NCBI RefSeq assembly: GCF_016918505.1
Contig: NZ_JAFFPZ010000007.1
Location: 1 to 64,000 of the forward strand
Origin: Desulforhopalus vacuolatus
Lineage (GTDB): Bacteria; Desulfobacterota; Desulfobulbia; Desulfobulbales; Desulfocapsaceae
DNA length: 64,000 nt
Reading direction: 5' to 3'
Under the pieces are notes generated by a model that was given only the letters and a program-made list of their open reading frames with translations, was not told the origin of the DNA and did not search any database. How positions within the stretch are numbered: position 1 is the stretch's first letter; each line of letters begins with the position of its first letter. Positions 24,320 to 32,888 of the stretch are shown here, one piece after another. Both the position numbers and the translations under genes were made by a program.

Positions 24320-26263
24320 ATGAAAATCCTATGTAGAAAGAACCTTGTACTCTCATTTCTGCTCGTCCTGCTTCTCGTATCGGGTACGGTTTCCACCGTG
24401 TTCGCTGCACCGGTGATAACAACCTCGTTGAATACCGACAAGCTGCCTCTTAATCAGGAGGGACAGCTCACGGTAACTGTCACCAATAAGGAGGGCAAAC
24501 TGAAAATGCCGGAGGCGGAAGGATTGCGCCTCAGCTACACTTCAAAAATTGTGAATCGCTCTTCCAGAATTTCCAATATTTCTGGAAACGACAAGAAGAG
24601 CTCCACCATTTTCATCTTTCGGGTTACTGCTGAGAAGGAGGGGAAATATACCATCCCCCCCATTCGCCTCATCACCCCTGACAAAAACTACGCCTCCACA
24701 CCGATTACATTTGAAGTGGTTGCCCCCACAAAGGCAGCAAAAAATGCGGGTAATATGGGGGGAACCACCATCCAGCTGCCAGGCATGCAGCCTGGTCAGG
24801 GAATAATCGGCCAATCTGTCCCGCAGCAGGTAAAACGGGGAGAAGCGATGCAGGAGTCTGATATCGCTTTCTTCACCATAAAAGCGAAACAGAATATCTA
24901 TGAAGGTGAAAATGTACCGGTGGAGATAAAACTGTGTCTCAACCCGGAGGTTGATTTTCGGGGTATCAGTATGCCTCGGATCACTGCAGAAAACCTCGCC
25001 ATTCCTGTCCTTGATGAAAAAGAGGCAAAAGAGAACCAGGAAGAGATCAATGGAAAAATCTGGCACACTCTGACCTGGCAGACCACAATTTCAGGTATTA
25101 AGCCCGGCAAACATCAGCTTGAGATAACAGGGCAGACAACTGTCCGGGTTCCAGACACCTCCAGGGTATCTTCCGGTCAACAGCAGCGGAGTCAAAGAGA
25201 TATTTTCAATGCAACCCCGGAAGAAATTCTCGCAGAAATGATGTCCCACAGAGCCTTTGGCAACCCTTTTGCGGACAGTTTTTCCCCCATGGTGCGGAAA
25301 AATTTAACTCTGAAAAAGAGTGCAACGTTCACAGTAGAGGCCCTGCCGGAAGAGGGACGCCCCGCTGATTTCACTGGTGCAGTGGGCTCCTTTACCCTCA
25401 AAACTTCAGTCAGCCGCGACAGGGTAGAGGCGGGCGATCCACTTACTCTCAGCGTTGAGGTCAGCGGAAAGGGAAACTTCAAATCAGTCACCATGCCAGA
25501 GATGGCTGAAAACCAGTCTATAAAAACCTATCCGCCTACTGTGAAGTTTACCCCTGTCGGCTCGAACGCCGGAGAAAAGATCTTTGACCAGGGGATCATA
25601 ATCAAGAACAGCAGCGTCACCGAACTGCCAGCGGTCAGTTTCAACTACTTTGATCCGCAGAAGAAAACCTATGTGACCACAAGCACCTTACCAATTCCCC
25701 TCACCGTGACCGGAGCAGCCTCTCCTTCGCAACCCGTACCTCAAAAGGAAACAGCTGGCCAGGCAACGGCGGCAGTTTCCGCAGACCAGCCCCTGCCACT
25801 CAAAGTTGCTCTCGGCAATACCACCACTGATCTGCGGCCGATGCCACGCCGTCCCTGGTTTTTTCTCTCCTGTATTGCTGCTCTCCTCGTGGCACTCGCC
25901 GCCTTCATCTTCCGACATATTCACAACTCACAGCGTTCCGCCAGACGCAGCGTGCAGAGACAGCTCACCAGCCGCCTCGCAGGAGACCTCGCCAGTGTTG
26001 ACAAGGCACAGCAGGCCGGGGACGGTCATCTTTTCCTCAATACCTGCCGAGTGGCAATTCAAAATCGCCTGGCCGGGAGCTGCGGCGTCCATGCTTCGGC
26101 GGTAAGTTCCAGAGATCTTCGTGAGATTCTGCCGAAAGATTCGGTGCTGCTGGAGATTTTTCAAATGGCAGAGAATGCCGCGTATGGAGGCGAAGTTCCA
26201 ACGGACTTTGAGATGGATCAACTTTATCCAATGATCAGGAAAGCATTGGAGGATATAAAATGA
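24320..26263 (+). CDS. batD: BatD-like protein (oxygen tolerance family)
   Basis: A 647-residue envelope protein. A signal peptide (FLLVLLLVSGTVSTVFAAPV) is followed by BatD beta-sandwich domains with the family pattern TSLNTDKLPLNQEGQLTVTV, FRVTAEKEGKYTIPPI and LSVEVSGKGNFKSVTMPEM. A membrane helix at ~515-535 (PWFFLSCIAALLVALAAFIF) and a short cytoplasmic tail follow. It is expected to be anchored in the inner membrane with its bulk in the periplasm. It overlaps batE by 4 nt. Length is in the normal range for the family. Confidence 0.92.
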   Translation: MKILCRKNLVLSFLLVLLLVSGTVSTVFAAPVITTSLNTDKLPLNQEGQLTVTVTNKEGKLKMPEAEGLRLSYTSKIVNRSSRISNISGNDKKSSTIFIFRVTAEKEGKYTIPPIRLITPDKNYASTPITFEVVAPTKAAKNAGNMGGTTIQLPGMQPGQGIIGQSVPQQVKRGEAMQESDIAFFTIKAKQNIYEGENVPVEIKLCLNPEVDFRGISMPRITAENLAIPVLDEKEAKENQEEINGKIWHTLTWQTTISGIKPGKHQLEITGQTTVRVPDTSRVSSGQQQRSQRDIFNATPEEILAEMMSHRAFGNPFADSFSPMVRKNLTLKKSATFTVEALPEEGRPADFTGAVGSFTLKTSVSRDRVEAGDPLTLSVEVSGKGNFKSVTMPEMAENQSIKTYPPTVKFTPVGSNAGEKIFDQGIIIKNSSVTELPAVSFNYFDPQKKTYVTTSTLPIPLTVTGAASPSQPVPQKETAGQATAAVSADQPLPLKVALGNTTTDLRPMPRRPWFFLSCIAALLVALAAFIFRHIHNSQRSARRSVQRQLTSRLAGDLASVDKAQQAGDGHLFLNTCRVAIQNRLAGSCGVHASAVSSRDLREILPKDSVLLEIFQMAENAAYGGEVPTDFEMDQLYPMIRKALEDIK

Positions 26264-27000
26264 ATAAAAATATTGTAATAGCCGTTATACTTTTTACATC
26301 AATAGTATTTCAGGCCTTTTTATCCTCTGCCGCCACCCTCTTTGAGGAGGCCAACACCAATGTCACTGCGGGAAATTACAGCAGGGCAATTGAGCAATAT
26401 AATCAGTTGAGAGAAGAGCAGGGCAGCAGCCCCGCCCTGCTCTATAATCTCGCCCGCGCCTTTGAGGAAAATGGACAGCCAGGTCTGGCTATTCTCAACT
26501 ACTCCCGAGCAGAATCACTTGCACCGGGGGATGCGGAAATCATCAGTGCCCTTAATCGAATCCGTAAGACCACCGGCCTCTTTGAAGAGGATTCGCAGAG
26601 CTGGCAGGATCGCTTTACCTCCCTGTTCAATCTCAATCACTGGTCAGAGCTGCTGCTCGGCGCTCTGCTCTGTTACGCGGCACTGCAGTTGCTGCTTCTT
26701 CTGCGCAGTGTCAATAAAAAGGTGGTGGTCACGATCTCCACCCTCTGTGGTCTGGTCGCGGCAGTCTCAACAACAGCCCTCGCCCTGCAGTGGCAGACCA
26801 TGGACGCAATGATTGTCGTTTCTGACTCCGCAAAACTACGCTTTTCTCCTATTACGGGATCGGATGTGGTACGAGAAATTCGCGAGGGTCGAAAGGTTAT
26901 TCTCCTGAAACAGCATGGAGATTTCTGCTATGTGGAAGACTCCAGCGGCACAAAGGGCTGGGTGGCGAAAAACGCTGTGGTGGCCGTCGACGGACGCTGA
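26260..27000 (+). CDS. batE: BatE-like protein: TPR, two membrane helices, SH3 domain
   Basis: A 246-residue protein. A signal-like N-terminus (IAVILFTSIVFQAFLSSAAT) is followed by two TPR units (ANTNVTAGNYSRAIEQYNQL; YNLARAFEENGQPGLAILNY), two membrane helices (LLLGALLCYAALQLLLLL; VVTISTLCGLVAAVSTTALAL) and a C-terminal bacterial SH3 domain (KLRFSPITGSDVVREIREG ... GWVAKNAV). This is the standard BatE plan. It overlaps batD by 4 nt and closes the Bat set; 130 nt separate it from tatD. Confidence 0.88.
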   Translation: MNKNIVIAVILFTSIVFQAFLSSAATLFEEANTNVTAGNYSRAIEQYNQLREEQGSSPALLYNLARAFEENGQPGLAILNYSRAESLAPGDAEIISALNRIRKTTGLFEEDSQSWQDRFTSLFNLNHWSELLLGALLCYAALQLLLLLRSVNKKVVVTISTLCGLVAAVSTTALALQWQTMDAMIVVSDSAKLRFSPITGSDVVREIREGRKVILLKQHGDFCYVEDSSGTKGWVAKNAVVAVDGR

Positions 27001-27130
27001 CTCTGGTCACCCTTTTTCCTTCCTTCCCGTTGTAATTTCGATTAAAATTTTATTCTTAAATGTTTTTTTGTTTTCCACGGTTTTTTTGACTGTAACCATA
27101 AAAAAATCATTTCCACACAAAGGGTCTCCC

Positions 27131-27940
27131 ATGCCCCCTGCCCTCATCGACACCCACTGTCACCTCGACGTTCCCCCTTTTGTCTCACAGCTTGATACCG
27201 TACTGGCCGATGCTGGCAAAAAGGGAGTCTGCCGTTTTATTCTCCCTGGAGTAGAAGCCGCTGGCTGGGATAACCTGCTGCGGGTCGTCAACCGTTCTCC
27301 GGCATTCTTTGCCGCTCCCGGTATTCATCCTCTGTTCTGTAAAAATACGGGCGATGCAGAGATTGCAAAGCTTGACAGCCTGCTCTGTGAACGCAGGCGC
27401 CAGGTCCCCGCAAAGATTGTCGCCATCGGCGAAATCGGGCTCGACTTCTGGCCGTCGGAGTGTGACGAAGAGCAGCAGCGCCGAATCTTCGAAGCCCAGC
27501 TTGACCTTGCCGAACACCACCGCCTGCCTGTCCTCCTCCACGTCCGTAAAGCACATGACGCGGTGCTCGCCCTGCTCAGACGCAGAAAACTCTCCGCCGG
27601 TGGCATTGTTCACGCCTTCTCCGGCAGTCTGCAACAGGCGGAGCAGTACGCCGGGCTCGGTTTCTTCCCCGGCTTCGGCGGCGGCATCACCTGGCCGCGG
27701 GCGCGGCGCCTGCGCCGCATCGCAACCAGCTTCCCGCTGGAAAAGATCGTCCTTGAAACCGATGCCCCGAACATGCCGCTCTACGGACACCAGGGGCATG
27801 GCAACCACCCCGCCCTGCTTGCAGAAGTCCTCACCTGTCTCGCAGAGCTTCGGGGAATGGAGGAAGAAGACCTTGCCGCAGAAATATGGCAAAATTCCTG
27901 CGCCATTCTCCAGTTACCGATGAAAGAGGAAAAAGTATAA
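27131..27940 (+). CDS. tatD: TatD family metal-dependent DNase
   Basis: A 269-residue protein of the TatD amidohydrolase-like superfamily. It has metal ligands DTHCHLD at the N-terminus, GIHP at about residue 60, AIGEIGLDFWPSE (acidic ligand), LHVRKAHDA and LETDAPNMPLYGHQ near the C-terminus. TatD enzymes are Mg-dependent deoxyribonucleases with a role in DNA repair or turnover. I take the ATG at 27131; codons further upstream run through non-conserved sequence. Its place between envelope genes is probably incidental. Confidence 0.92.
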   Translation: MPPALIDTHCHLDVPPFVSQLDTVLADAGKKGVCRFILPGVEAAGWDNLLRVVNRSPAFFAAPGIHPLFCKNTGDAEIAKLDSLLCERRRQVPAKIVAIGEIGLDFWPSECDEEQQRRIFEAQLDLAEHHRLPVLLHVRKAHDAVLALLRRRKLSAGGIVHAFSGSLQQAEQYAGLGFFPGFGGGITWPRARRLRRIATSFPLEKIVLETDAPNMPLYGHQGHGNHPALLAEVLTCLAELRGMEEEDLAAEIWQNSCAILQLPMKEEKV

Positions 27941-28035
27941 ATATTTACAAAAAACTTGCACTGTTCACAACTTTACAGTTATTTTTTAGAAGTCAAAATA
28001 ATTTTGATTTATTGAATACATCCACGGGACTCTCC

Positions 28036-28530
28036 ATGAAAAAAATCATTCTCACCAGCAGTGTGATACTTGCCTGCCTGCTCTTTTCCGGCTGTACCCA
28101 CAACCCCGATCCACGTCAGGGTGGTCTCTTTGGTTACAGTCCCAATCTCTATCAGCAGCGGATTGACCAAAAGAATGCAGAACTGCAAAGCGTTGAAGAA
28201 AATACCGCTGTTGAGGGCGGGAAAACAGTTTCCCTCGAAAGTGATGTGTTTTCCGAGAGGCTCAGGGTGAGTAAACTGCAGCAGAAGGTGAACAAGGCCA
28301 GCCGTAATATCAAGGACTTACAACGCCGCCTCGACAGAATGAAGTTCCAGTCCTCAAAGGCCGAAAAAACCCGCGCAGAACTGGAGAAAAAGCTTGCCTC
28401 CCTGCAGAACAGTTTTCAGCGGAGCAGTGCCCCAAAAGGGGATATTGCCAGACAGGAGGCGGAAATCAAAAGTCTTGAGTCCCAACTTCTGGAGTTGATG
28501 AAAGAGGCGGAACTTCTTGGAACACTCTGA
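28036..28530 (+). CDS. Coiled-coil lipoprotein
   Basis: A 164-residue predicted lipoprotein. The signal peptide ends in a lipobox (LACLLFSGC), so the mature protein would start at Cys20. From residue ~75 on it is a continuous charged coiled coil (LQQKVNKASRNIKDLQRRL; AEKTRAELEKKLASLQNSF). It has no named family that I can recognise. Its stop codon overlaps the start of the S41 protease gene (TGATG), so the two are translated together, which suggests the lipoprotein may anchor or present something to that protease (inference). Confidence 0.8.
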   Translation: MKKIILTSSVILACLLFSGCTHNPDPRQGGLFGYSPNLYQQRIDQKNAELQSVEENTAVEGGKTVSLESDVFSERLRVSKLQQKVNKASRNIKDLQRRLDRMKFQSSKAEKTRAELEKKLASLQNSFQRSSAPKGDIARQEAEIKSLESQLLELMKEAELLGTL

Positions 28531-29846
28531 TGGGGAAAATTTTACCCTGCGGAGGCCTGCCTGTACTCACTCTGGCCTTTACTTTGCTCTGCTCCGGTAC
28601 TGCCGCAGCGGATGCCCCGGCATCAACCCTCTCGCAGGGACAGTTGCAGCGCATTGCCAACGGGACCACCCTTTTTCTTGCCAAGGGCCTGCCTGCGCTC
28701 ACTCTGGCCTTTACTTTGCTCTGCTCCGGTACTGCCGCAGCGGATGCCCCGGCATCAACCCTCTCGCAGGAACAGCTGCAGCGCATTGCCGACGGGACCA
28801 CTCTTTTTCTTGCCGAGGGCCTGCACGCACCGAGAGAAAGAGACAGCAATACCATTGCCACCCGACTCCTCACTGACTGGATGCACCAGTATGACCCGTG
28901 GGCATACGCCTTCACCCAGGAGGAGTACCAGGCCTTCCGCAACGCAATGAGTAACGATTACGCCGGAGTGCAGATGGAGATTCAGCAGCTGAAAGATGGC
29001 ACCTTTATCTGCCACCCATTCCACGACGGCGGGGCAAAGCAGTCCGGAATCCTTGAGGGTGACGTTCTTCTCGCCATCGAAAACCGTCCTGTGGCACAGC
29101 GGGACCTGCATATAGTTGGCATGGAGATTCGCGGCCAGGAAAAAACCAGCGTCACCCTCACCATCCAGACCGGCAGGGAGACTCCGCGCCAGCTGATCAT
29201 TCAGCGCACCGCCACCCACTCCACTTCGGTCTGGCTGGAATACCTCGGCGACCACCTTGCCTGTCGTATTCACAGCTTCACTAAGAATACGCGGAACGAA
29301 CTGCAGCGCCTCCTCGAGGATTTTGACCCCGCTCTGCCGCTGATTCTTGATTTGAGAGGGAACCCGGGAGGCACTCTTACAGGGGCCATCCTCTCTGCCT
29401 CACTCTTTCTCAACAAGGGGACGGAGATCGTCACGATCAAGAACAGGCGGGGCGAAAAGCAACAGAACATTCGCCGCACCAGCAATGTACAGAATCCCTG
29501 CACCTTTCCACTGTTGATTATCCTGCAGGATCGGTACACCGCGAGTGCAGCGGAGGTTTTCACCGCTGCACTCGTGCAGAACCGCAAAGCGGTCTCCCTT
29601 GGAGAAACAAGCTTCGGCAAGGGAGAAACACAGAAATTTGTTGAACTGCCAGACGGCTCCGCTCTGCTGATCACCTATGCGCAGCTGCTCCCTCCCGCAA
29701 AGCAGTATTACCACGGCAGAGGTCTCACCCCGACCATCCAGATCCGTATTGAAAAAGAGGATGGTGAAGCACTGTGGATAGAAAAACTCAATGAAATTCT
29801 TAAGAAACACACCGCCTCCACAGATACAGACGGCTCTGGAAAATAA
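28530..29846 (+). CDS. S41 family C-terminal processing peptidase with duplicated signal peptide
   Basis: A 438-residue periplasmic protease. A PDZ domain at ~150-215 (GAKQSGILEGDVLLAIENRP) is followed by the S41 catalytic domain: LDLRGNPGGTLTGAILSASL, the nucleophile region YTASAAEVFTAALVQ (Ser) and GETSFGKGETQKFVELP (Lys). The first 95 residues are odd: a 44-residue unit beginning GLPVLTLAFTLLCSGTAAAD is repeated almost exactly in tandem (132-bp period), so two consecutive signal-peptide-like segments with AxA cleavage sites are encoded. Either one could be used. Function is probably the trimming of envelope proteins, perhaps those of this cluster. Confidence 0.9.
   Translation: MGKILPCGGLPVLTLAFTLLCSGTAAADAPASTLSQGQLQRIANGTTLFLAKGLPALTLAFTLLCSGTAAADAPASTLSQEQLQRIADGTTLFLAEGLHAPRERDSNTIATRLLTDWMHQYDPWAYAFTQEEYQAFRNAMSNDYAGVQMEIQQLKDGTFICHPFHDGGAKQSGILEGDVLLAIENRPVAQRDLHIVGMEIRGQEKTSVTLTIQTGRETPRQLIIQRTATHSTSVWLEYLGDHLACRIHSFTKNTRNELQRLLEDFDPALPLILDLRGNPGGTLTGAILSASLFLNKGTEIVTIKNRRGEKQQNIRRTSNVQNPCTFPLLIILQDRYTASAAEVFTAALVQNRKAVSLGETSFGKGETQKFVELPDGSALLITYAQLLPPAKQYYHGRGLTPTIQIRIEKEDGEALWIEKLNEILKKHTASTDTDGSGK
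28554..28817 (+). repeat. 132-bp in-frame tandem duplication in S41 gene
   Basis: Two 132-bp units differing at only about ten positions. Each encodes a hydrophobic signal-peptide core, the AxA site and the first ~25 residues of the mature protein (DAPASTLSQGQLQRIANGTT versus ...EQLQRIADGTT). The period is exactly 44 codons, so the frame is kept. Confidence 0.92.
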
Positions 29847-29868
29847 ACTCTGAAAAAAGGAGAAAAAA

Positions 29869-32043
29869 ATGCTGAAAAAAAGTCAACTTTTCCTGCCACT
29901 GCTCCTCGCAGCGGCCCTTATTGTCGCATCCCCCATCACGGGATTCGCGGAAAATCGCGTTCCGGTGAAGCTGGCAGGCAAAAAGGTGCTGCCCCTGCAG
30001 GTGCTGACCAAGCCCTACTCCACCATCTACGCAGAGCAGGACGAAAAGAGTGCCGTAGTGCGGGACAACCTGCCTGCCTTTCAGCCCTTTTATGTATATA
30101 CAACTCCAAATCCCGGGGATCGGGAGATGGAGACGGGCTGGTATGAAGTGGGCAGTGACAACCACGGCACGGTGGTCGGCTGGATGAAACAGGATGATGT
30201 CTTTGAGTGGAAACAGGCCCTCTGCCTCGCGTACACCCTGCCCCTCGGACGAAAACCTGTGCTGATGTTTGACTCTCTCGGCTACATCAAAGAACTGGCA
30301 GGGAAAGAGAAAGATGTGCGCATTGACCAGACTGCATCGCTTTATAAAACCATCGACTCAGGAGCTGTCCCGTCGAATTTTCCTGTAAAAAGCGTTGAAC
30401 CGAAGAAAGCAGTTGATATCAGCAAAGAGTTTTACCTGCTGCCCATCCTGGATTATCAAGTCATTGATATCGGTCCCATGGAGGGGCGTCTTGTACAGCT
30501 TGCAGCCGTTACCAACGCCGGTGCCGGTGCGCGTGAAAAGAGTGATATCCGTACCAACAGCGACTACCTCGCCGGTGCCAGCAGCAGCGTCAGCGAAGTG
30601 ACAAAAAAAACGCTGCAGAAAATAAATTTTGATGTGGTATGGGTCGTCGATACCACCTCCTCCATGCAACCCTATATTGACCAGGCACTGGCAATTATCA
30701 AACAGGTCTCCGAAACACTCGGCAGCGAAGAACTGGCAAAACAGAGTCTCAATTTCGGCATCTGGGGCTACCGGGACTCTGAGCGGGACATCAATGGAAT
30801 TGGCTATACCACCCATAACTACACCCCGCAGCTGCAGGGTGTCGACGATTTCGTCAAGACCCTGCAGAATGTCAAGGTGACACAGGTTGGTTCAGTGGAT
30901 TATCCCGAAGACCTCTTCTCCGGAGTAACCGAGGGAATAACTCACACTGCGTGGACACCGGGTGCAGTACGTTTTATGGTCATCCTCGCTGATGCACCGT
31001 CACACAAGGCCGGTCATAAATGGAACCTCAGCGGCAATGAGGAAAACAGTCTGCACGGTCTTGCCCGTGACCGTAAAGTGAACATCACTGCCATTCATCT
31101 GAAAAATCCCCGTGCCTCCAGATTTAATCCCCTCGCCGAGCAGCAGCTCTCTGTACTCGCCACCAAAGGGAGCTCCGATGAAATGGCCTATATGCCTGTT
31201 GACTCCACTGATATGGAGGCTTTTTCTCAGGTAACCAGCGAGCTGGCAAATGGACTCAGTCAGAGTCTTGTCAGCTTCAAGAAGAAAGCAGCCGAAAACA
31301 TTGAAAAGGTGGCAACAACCACACCTCCCTCCGCCACACCCATTGCAGGGGATAAGATGGCAGTACTGGATACCCTGCCGTCTGGCCCGGCAGATATCTC
31401 CTCTGAAAACGGTGAAATGGCAGATCTTGATCCACTGAATGTAAATGTTGACCTTGATGAGATTACGACCCAAAGCAGTGACGGCAATACAATAGTCGCC
31501 AGCATGGTGAAGGCTGCCATGGTGGAATGGCTCGGCAGCAGCGAACAGGCGAAAGCCCCGCGCGATGTAGTTGCCTGGGCTGTGGACAAAGATCTGGAAG
31601 ACCCCGGTATAACCAGCATGGAGGTGCGCCTGCTGATTAACAAACAACAGCTGGATACCCTCTATACCATGCTCAAGTCTGTACTGACAGCTGGCCGTCG
31701 GGGTCAAATCAGTGGCGATGACTTCTTCAATACCCTGCAGGCTACGGCGGCCACCACCGCCCGCGACCCTGAGCTGCTGAAAAAAGCGGAATCCATAGCC
31801 TCTTCCGGGCTGATACCTGAATTTCTTGAGGGGCTCCCCTACCACAGCCGGCTTATGGATATGAACAGCGAGTTGTGGTCAAGCTGGTCGGTGGACGAGC
31901 AGGATGAGTTTCTCAATAACCTTGAGGCACTGATTGAGGCCTACAAAATCATCCACGACTCTCCGGAAGGGTGGATTCAACTTAACCCGGGCGATGATAC
32001 AGACCAGAATGTCTATCCCCTCGCCCTTGAGATGCTTCCCTGA
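29869..32043 (+). CDS. Secreted PpkA-like VWA protein without kinase domain
   Basis: A 724-residue exported protein. The signal peptide (LPLLLAAALIVASPITGFAE) is followed by an SH3-like N-terminal part (YSTIYAEQDEKSAVVRDNLP), then from about residue 250 a VWA domain with MIDAS DTTSS (VVWVVDTTSSMQPYIDQAL). The FGIWGYRDSERDINGIGYTT and WTPGAVRFMVILADAPSHKA blocks resemble the periplasmic C-terminal region of the T6SS kinase PpkA (from memory of that family). Here there is no Ser/Thr kinase domain and no membrane helix after the signal. A helical C-terminal third follows. It stands 75 nt upstream of an ABC transporter and an FGE-fold protein, the partners of PpkA in Pseudomonas. A good AGGAG site precedes the ATG. 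Confidence 0.82.
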   Translation: MLKKSQLFLPLLLAAALIVASPITGFAENRVPVKLAGKKVLPLQVLTKPYSTIYAEQDEKSAVVRDNLPAFQPFYVYTTPNPGDREMETGWYEVGSDNHGTVVGWMKQDDVFEWKQALCLAYTLPLGRKPVLMFDSLGYIKELAGKEKDVRIDQTASLYKTIDSGAVPSNFPVKSVEPKKAVDISKEFYLLPILDYQVIDIGPMEGRLVQLAAVTNAGAGAREKSDIRTNSDYLAGASSSVSEVTKKTLQKINFDVVWVVDTTSSMQPYIDQALAIIKQVSETLGSEELAKQSLNFGIWGYRDSERDINGIGYTTHNYTPQLQGVDDFVKTLQNVKVTQVGSVDYPEDLFSGVTEGITHTAWTPGAVRFMVILADAPSHKAGHKWNLSGNEENSLHGLARDRKVNITAIHLKNPRASRFNPLAEQQLSVLATKGSSDEMAYMPVDSTDMEAFSQVTSELANGLSQSLVSFKKKAAENIEKVATTTPPSATPIAGDKMAVLDTLPSGPADISSENGEMADLDPLNVNVDLDEITTQSSDGNTIVASMVKAAMVEWLGSSEQAKAPRDVVAWAVDKDLEDPGITSMEVRLLINKQQLDTLYTMLKSVLTAGRRGQISGDDFFNTLQATAATTARDPELLKKAESIASSGLIPEFLEGLPYHSRLMDMNSELWSSWSVDEQDEFLNNLEALIEAYKIIHDSPEGWIQLNPGDDTDQNVYPLALEMLP

Positions 32044-32117
32044 TCCGACTCTGCGGCCGCCATCCTGTCTGACCGGACGGCGGCCGTTTCATACTTTTTT
32101 AAAAGAAACTGCAGTCC

Positions 32118-32888
32118 ATGGATATGAACATGAACGAAGTCTCCGACAATTTGTCCTTTTATAGACTGAAAGGGGTATCCCGCAGGAGAGAGAAAGGCGG
32201 GATCATTTTTGAACTTGAGATCCCTGAATTGATCATCAGACACGGGGATTTCATTGCCGTTACCGGCCCGAGCGGCTGTGGAAAATCTACCCTGCTCGAT
32301 ATCCTCGGCCTCATCCTTCAGCCGGACTGCAACCAGACGTTTACCTTAAGGAGAAGCGGAGATCCCAACGTGTGGGACGATATCGCCACCCTCGGGGAAG
32401 CACGCCTCGCCGATCTGCGCAAAGCAAAGATCGGTTATGTGCTGCAGAATGGCGGACTGCTCCCCTTTCTCACCGTGCGTGAAAATATTGAACTTCCTGC
32501 CCGTCTCAACCGCTTGAAAAACACGCGCGGACGGGCTGCGGAACTGGCCGGTAAACTTGGCATCACCGAACAGCTTGACAAGAAGCCCGCTCAGCTCTCC
32601 GGTGGTCAGCGCCAGCGGGCAGCTATTGCCCGCGGACTCGTCCATGGCCCCGCCATTGTGCTGGCCGACGAACCAACGGCAGCGGTAGATCAAATAAATG
32701 CAGTTGACATTCGCAACCAGTTTAGTGACCTTGCCCGCCAGCAGCAGGTCGCAGTGCTGATGGTCACCCATGATAAGAAACTGGTGCTGCCGGTAATAAA
32801 CCGGCTGCTCACCTTTACAACAGAAAAAAGAGGGACAAACCACACCGTATCCCGTCTGCAGGAGGTTCCAGCCAATGAGTGGCAATAG
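32118..32888 (+). CDS. ABC transporter ATPase (LolD/MacB type, TagT-like position)
   Basis: A 256-residue ABC ATPase. It has Walker A VTGPSGCGKSTLLDILGLIL, Q-loop region GYVLQNGGLLPFLTVRENIE, signature LSGGQRQRAAIARGLVHGP and Walker B IVLADEPTAAVDQINAVDI. It belongs to the class that drives FtsX/MacB-like permeases doing mechanical work at the envelope (LolCDE, MacB) instead of classical import. It overlaps the permease gene by 14 nt. Order and companions (permease, FGE-fold protein, lipoprotein, PpkA-like VWA) match the tagTSRQ set of type VI secretion loci, but sequence-level orthology is not shown. Confidence 0.9.
   Translation: MDMNMNEVSDNLSFYRLKGVSRRREKGGIIFELEIPELIIRHGDFIAVTGPSGCGKSTLLDILGLILQPDCNQTFTLRRSGDPNVWDDIATLGEARLADLRKAKIGYVLQNGGLLPFLTVRENIELPARLNRLKNTRGRAAELAGKLGITEQLDKKPAQLSGGQRQRAAIARGLVHGPAIVLADEPTAAVDQINAVDIRNQFSDLARQQQVAVLMVTHDKKLVLPVINRLLTFTTEKRGTNHTVSRLQEVPANEWQ

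Noticed and set aside
27886-27902. Possible sigma-54 (-24/-12) promoter upstream of the coiled-coil lipoprotein
   Set aside because: TGGCAAAATTCCTGCG has the TGGCA and TGC elements but mismatches elsewhere, lies inside tatD and about 130 nt from the gene start; one such match is expected by chance.
29869-32043. Sortase target protein of the PDS system
   Set aside because: No LPxTG-like motif with a C-terminal membrane helix and basic tail is present at its C-terminus.
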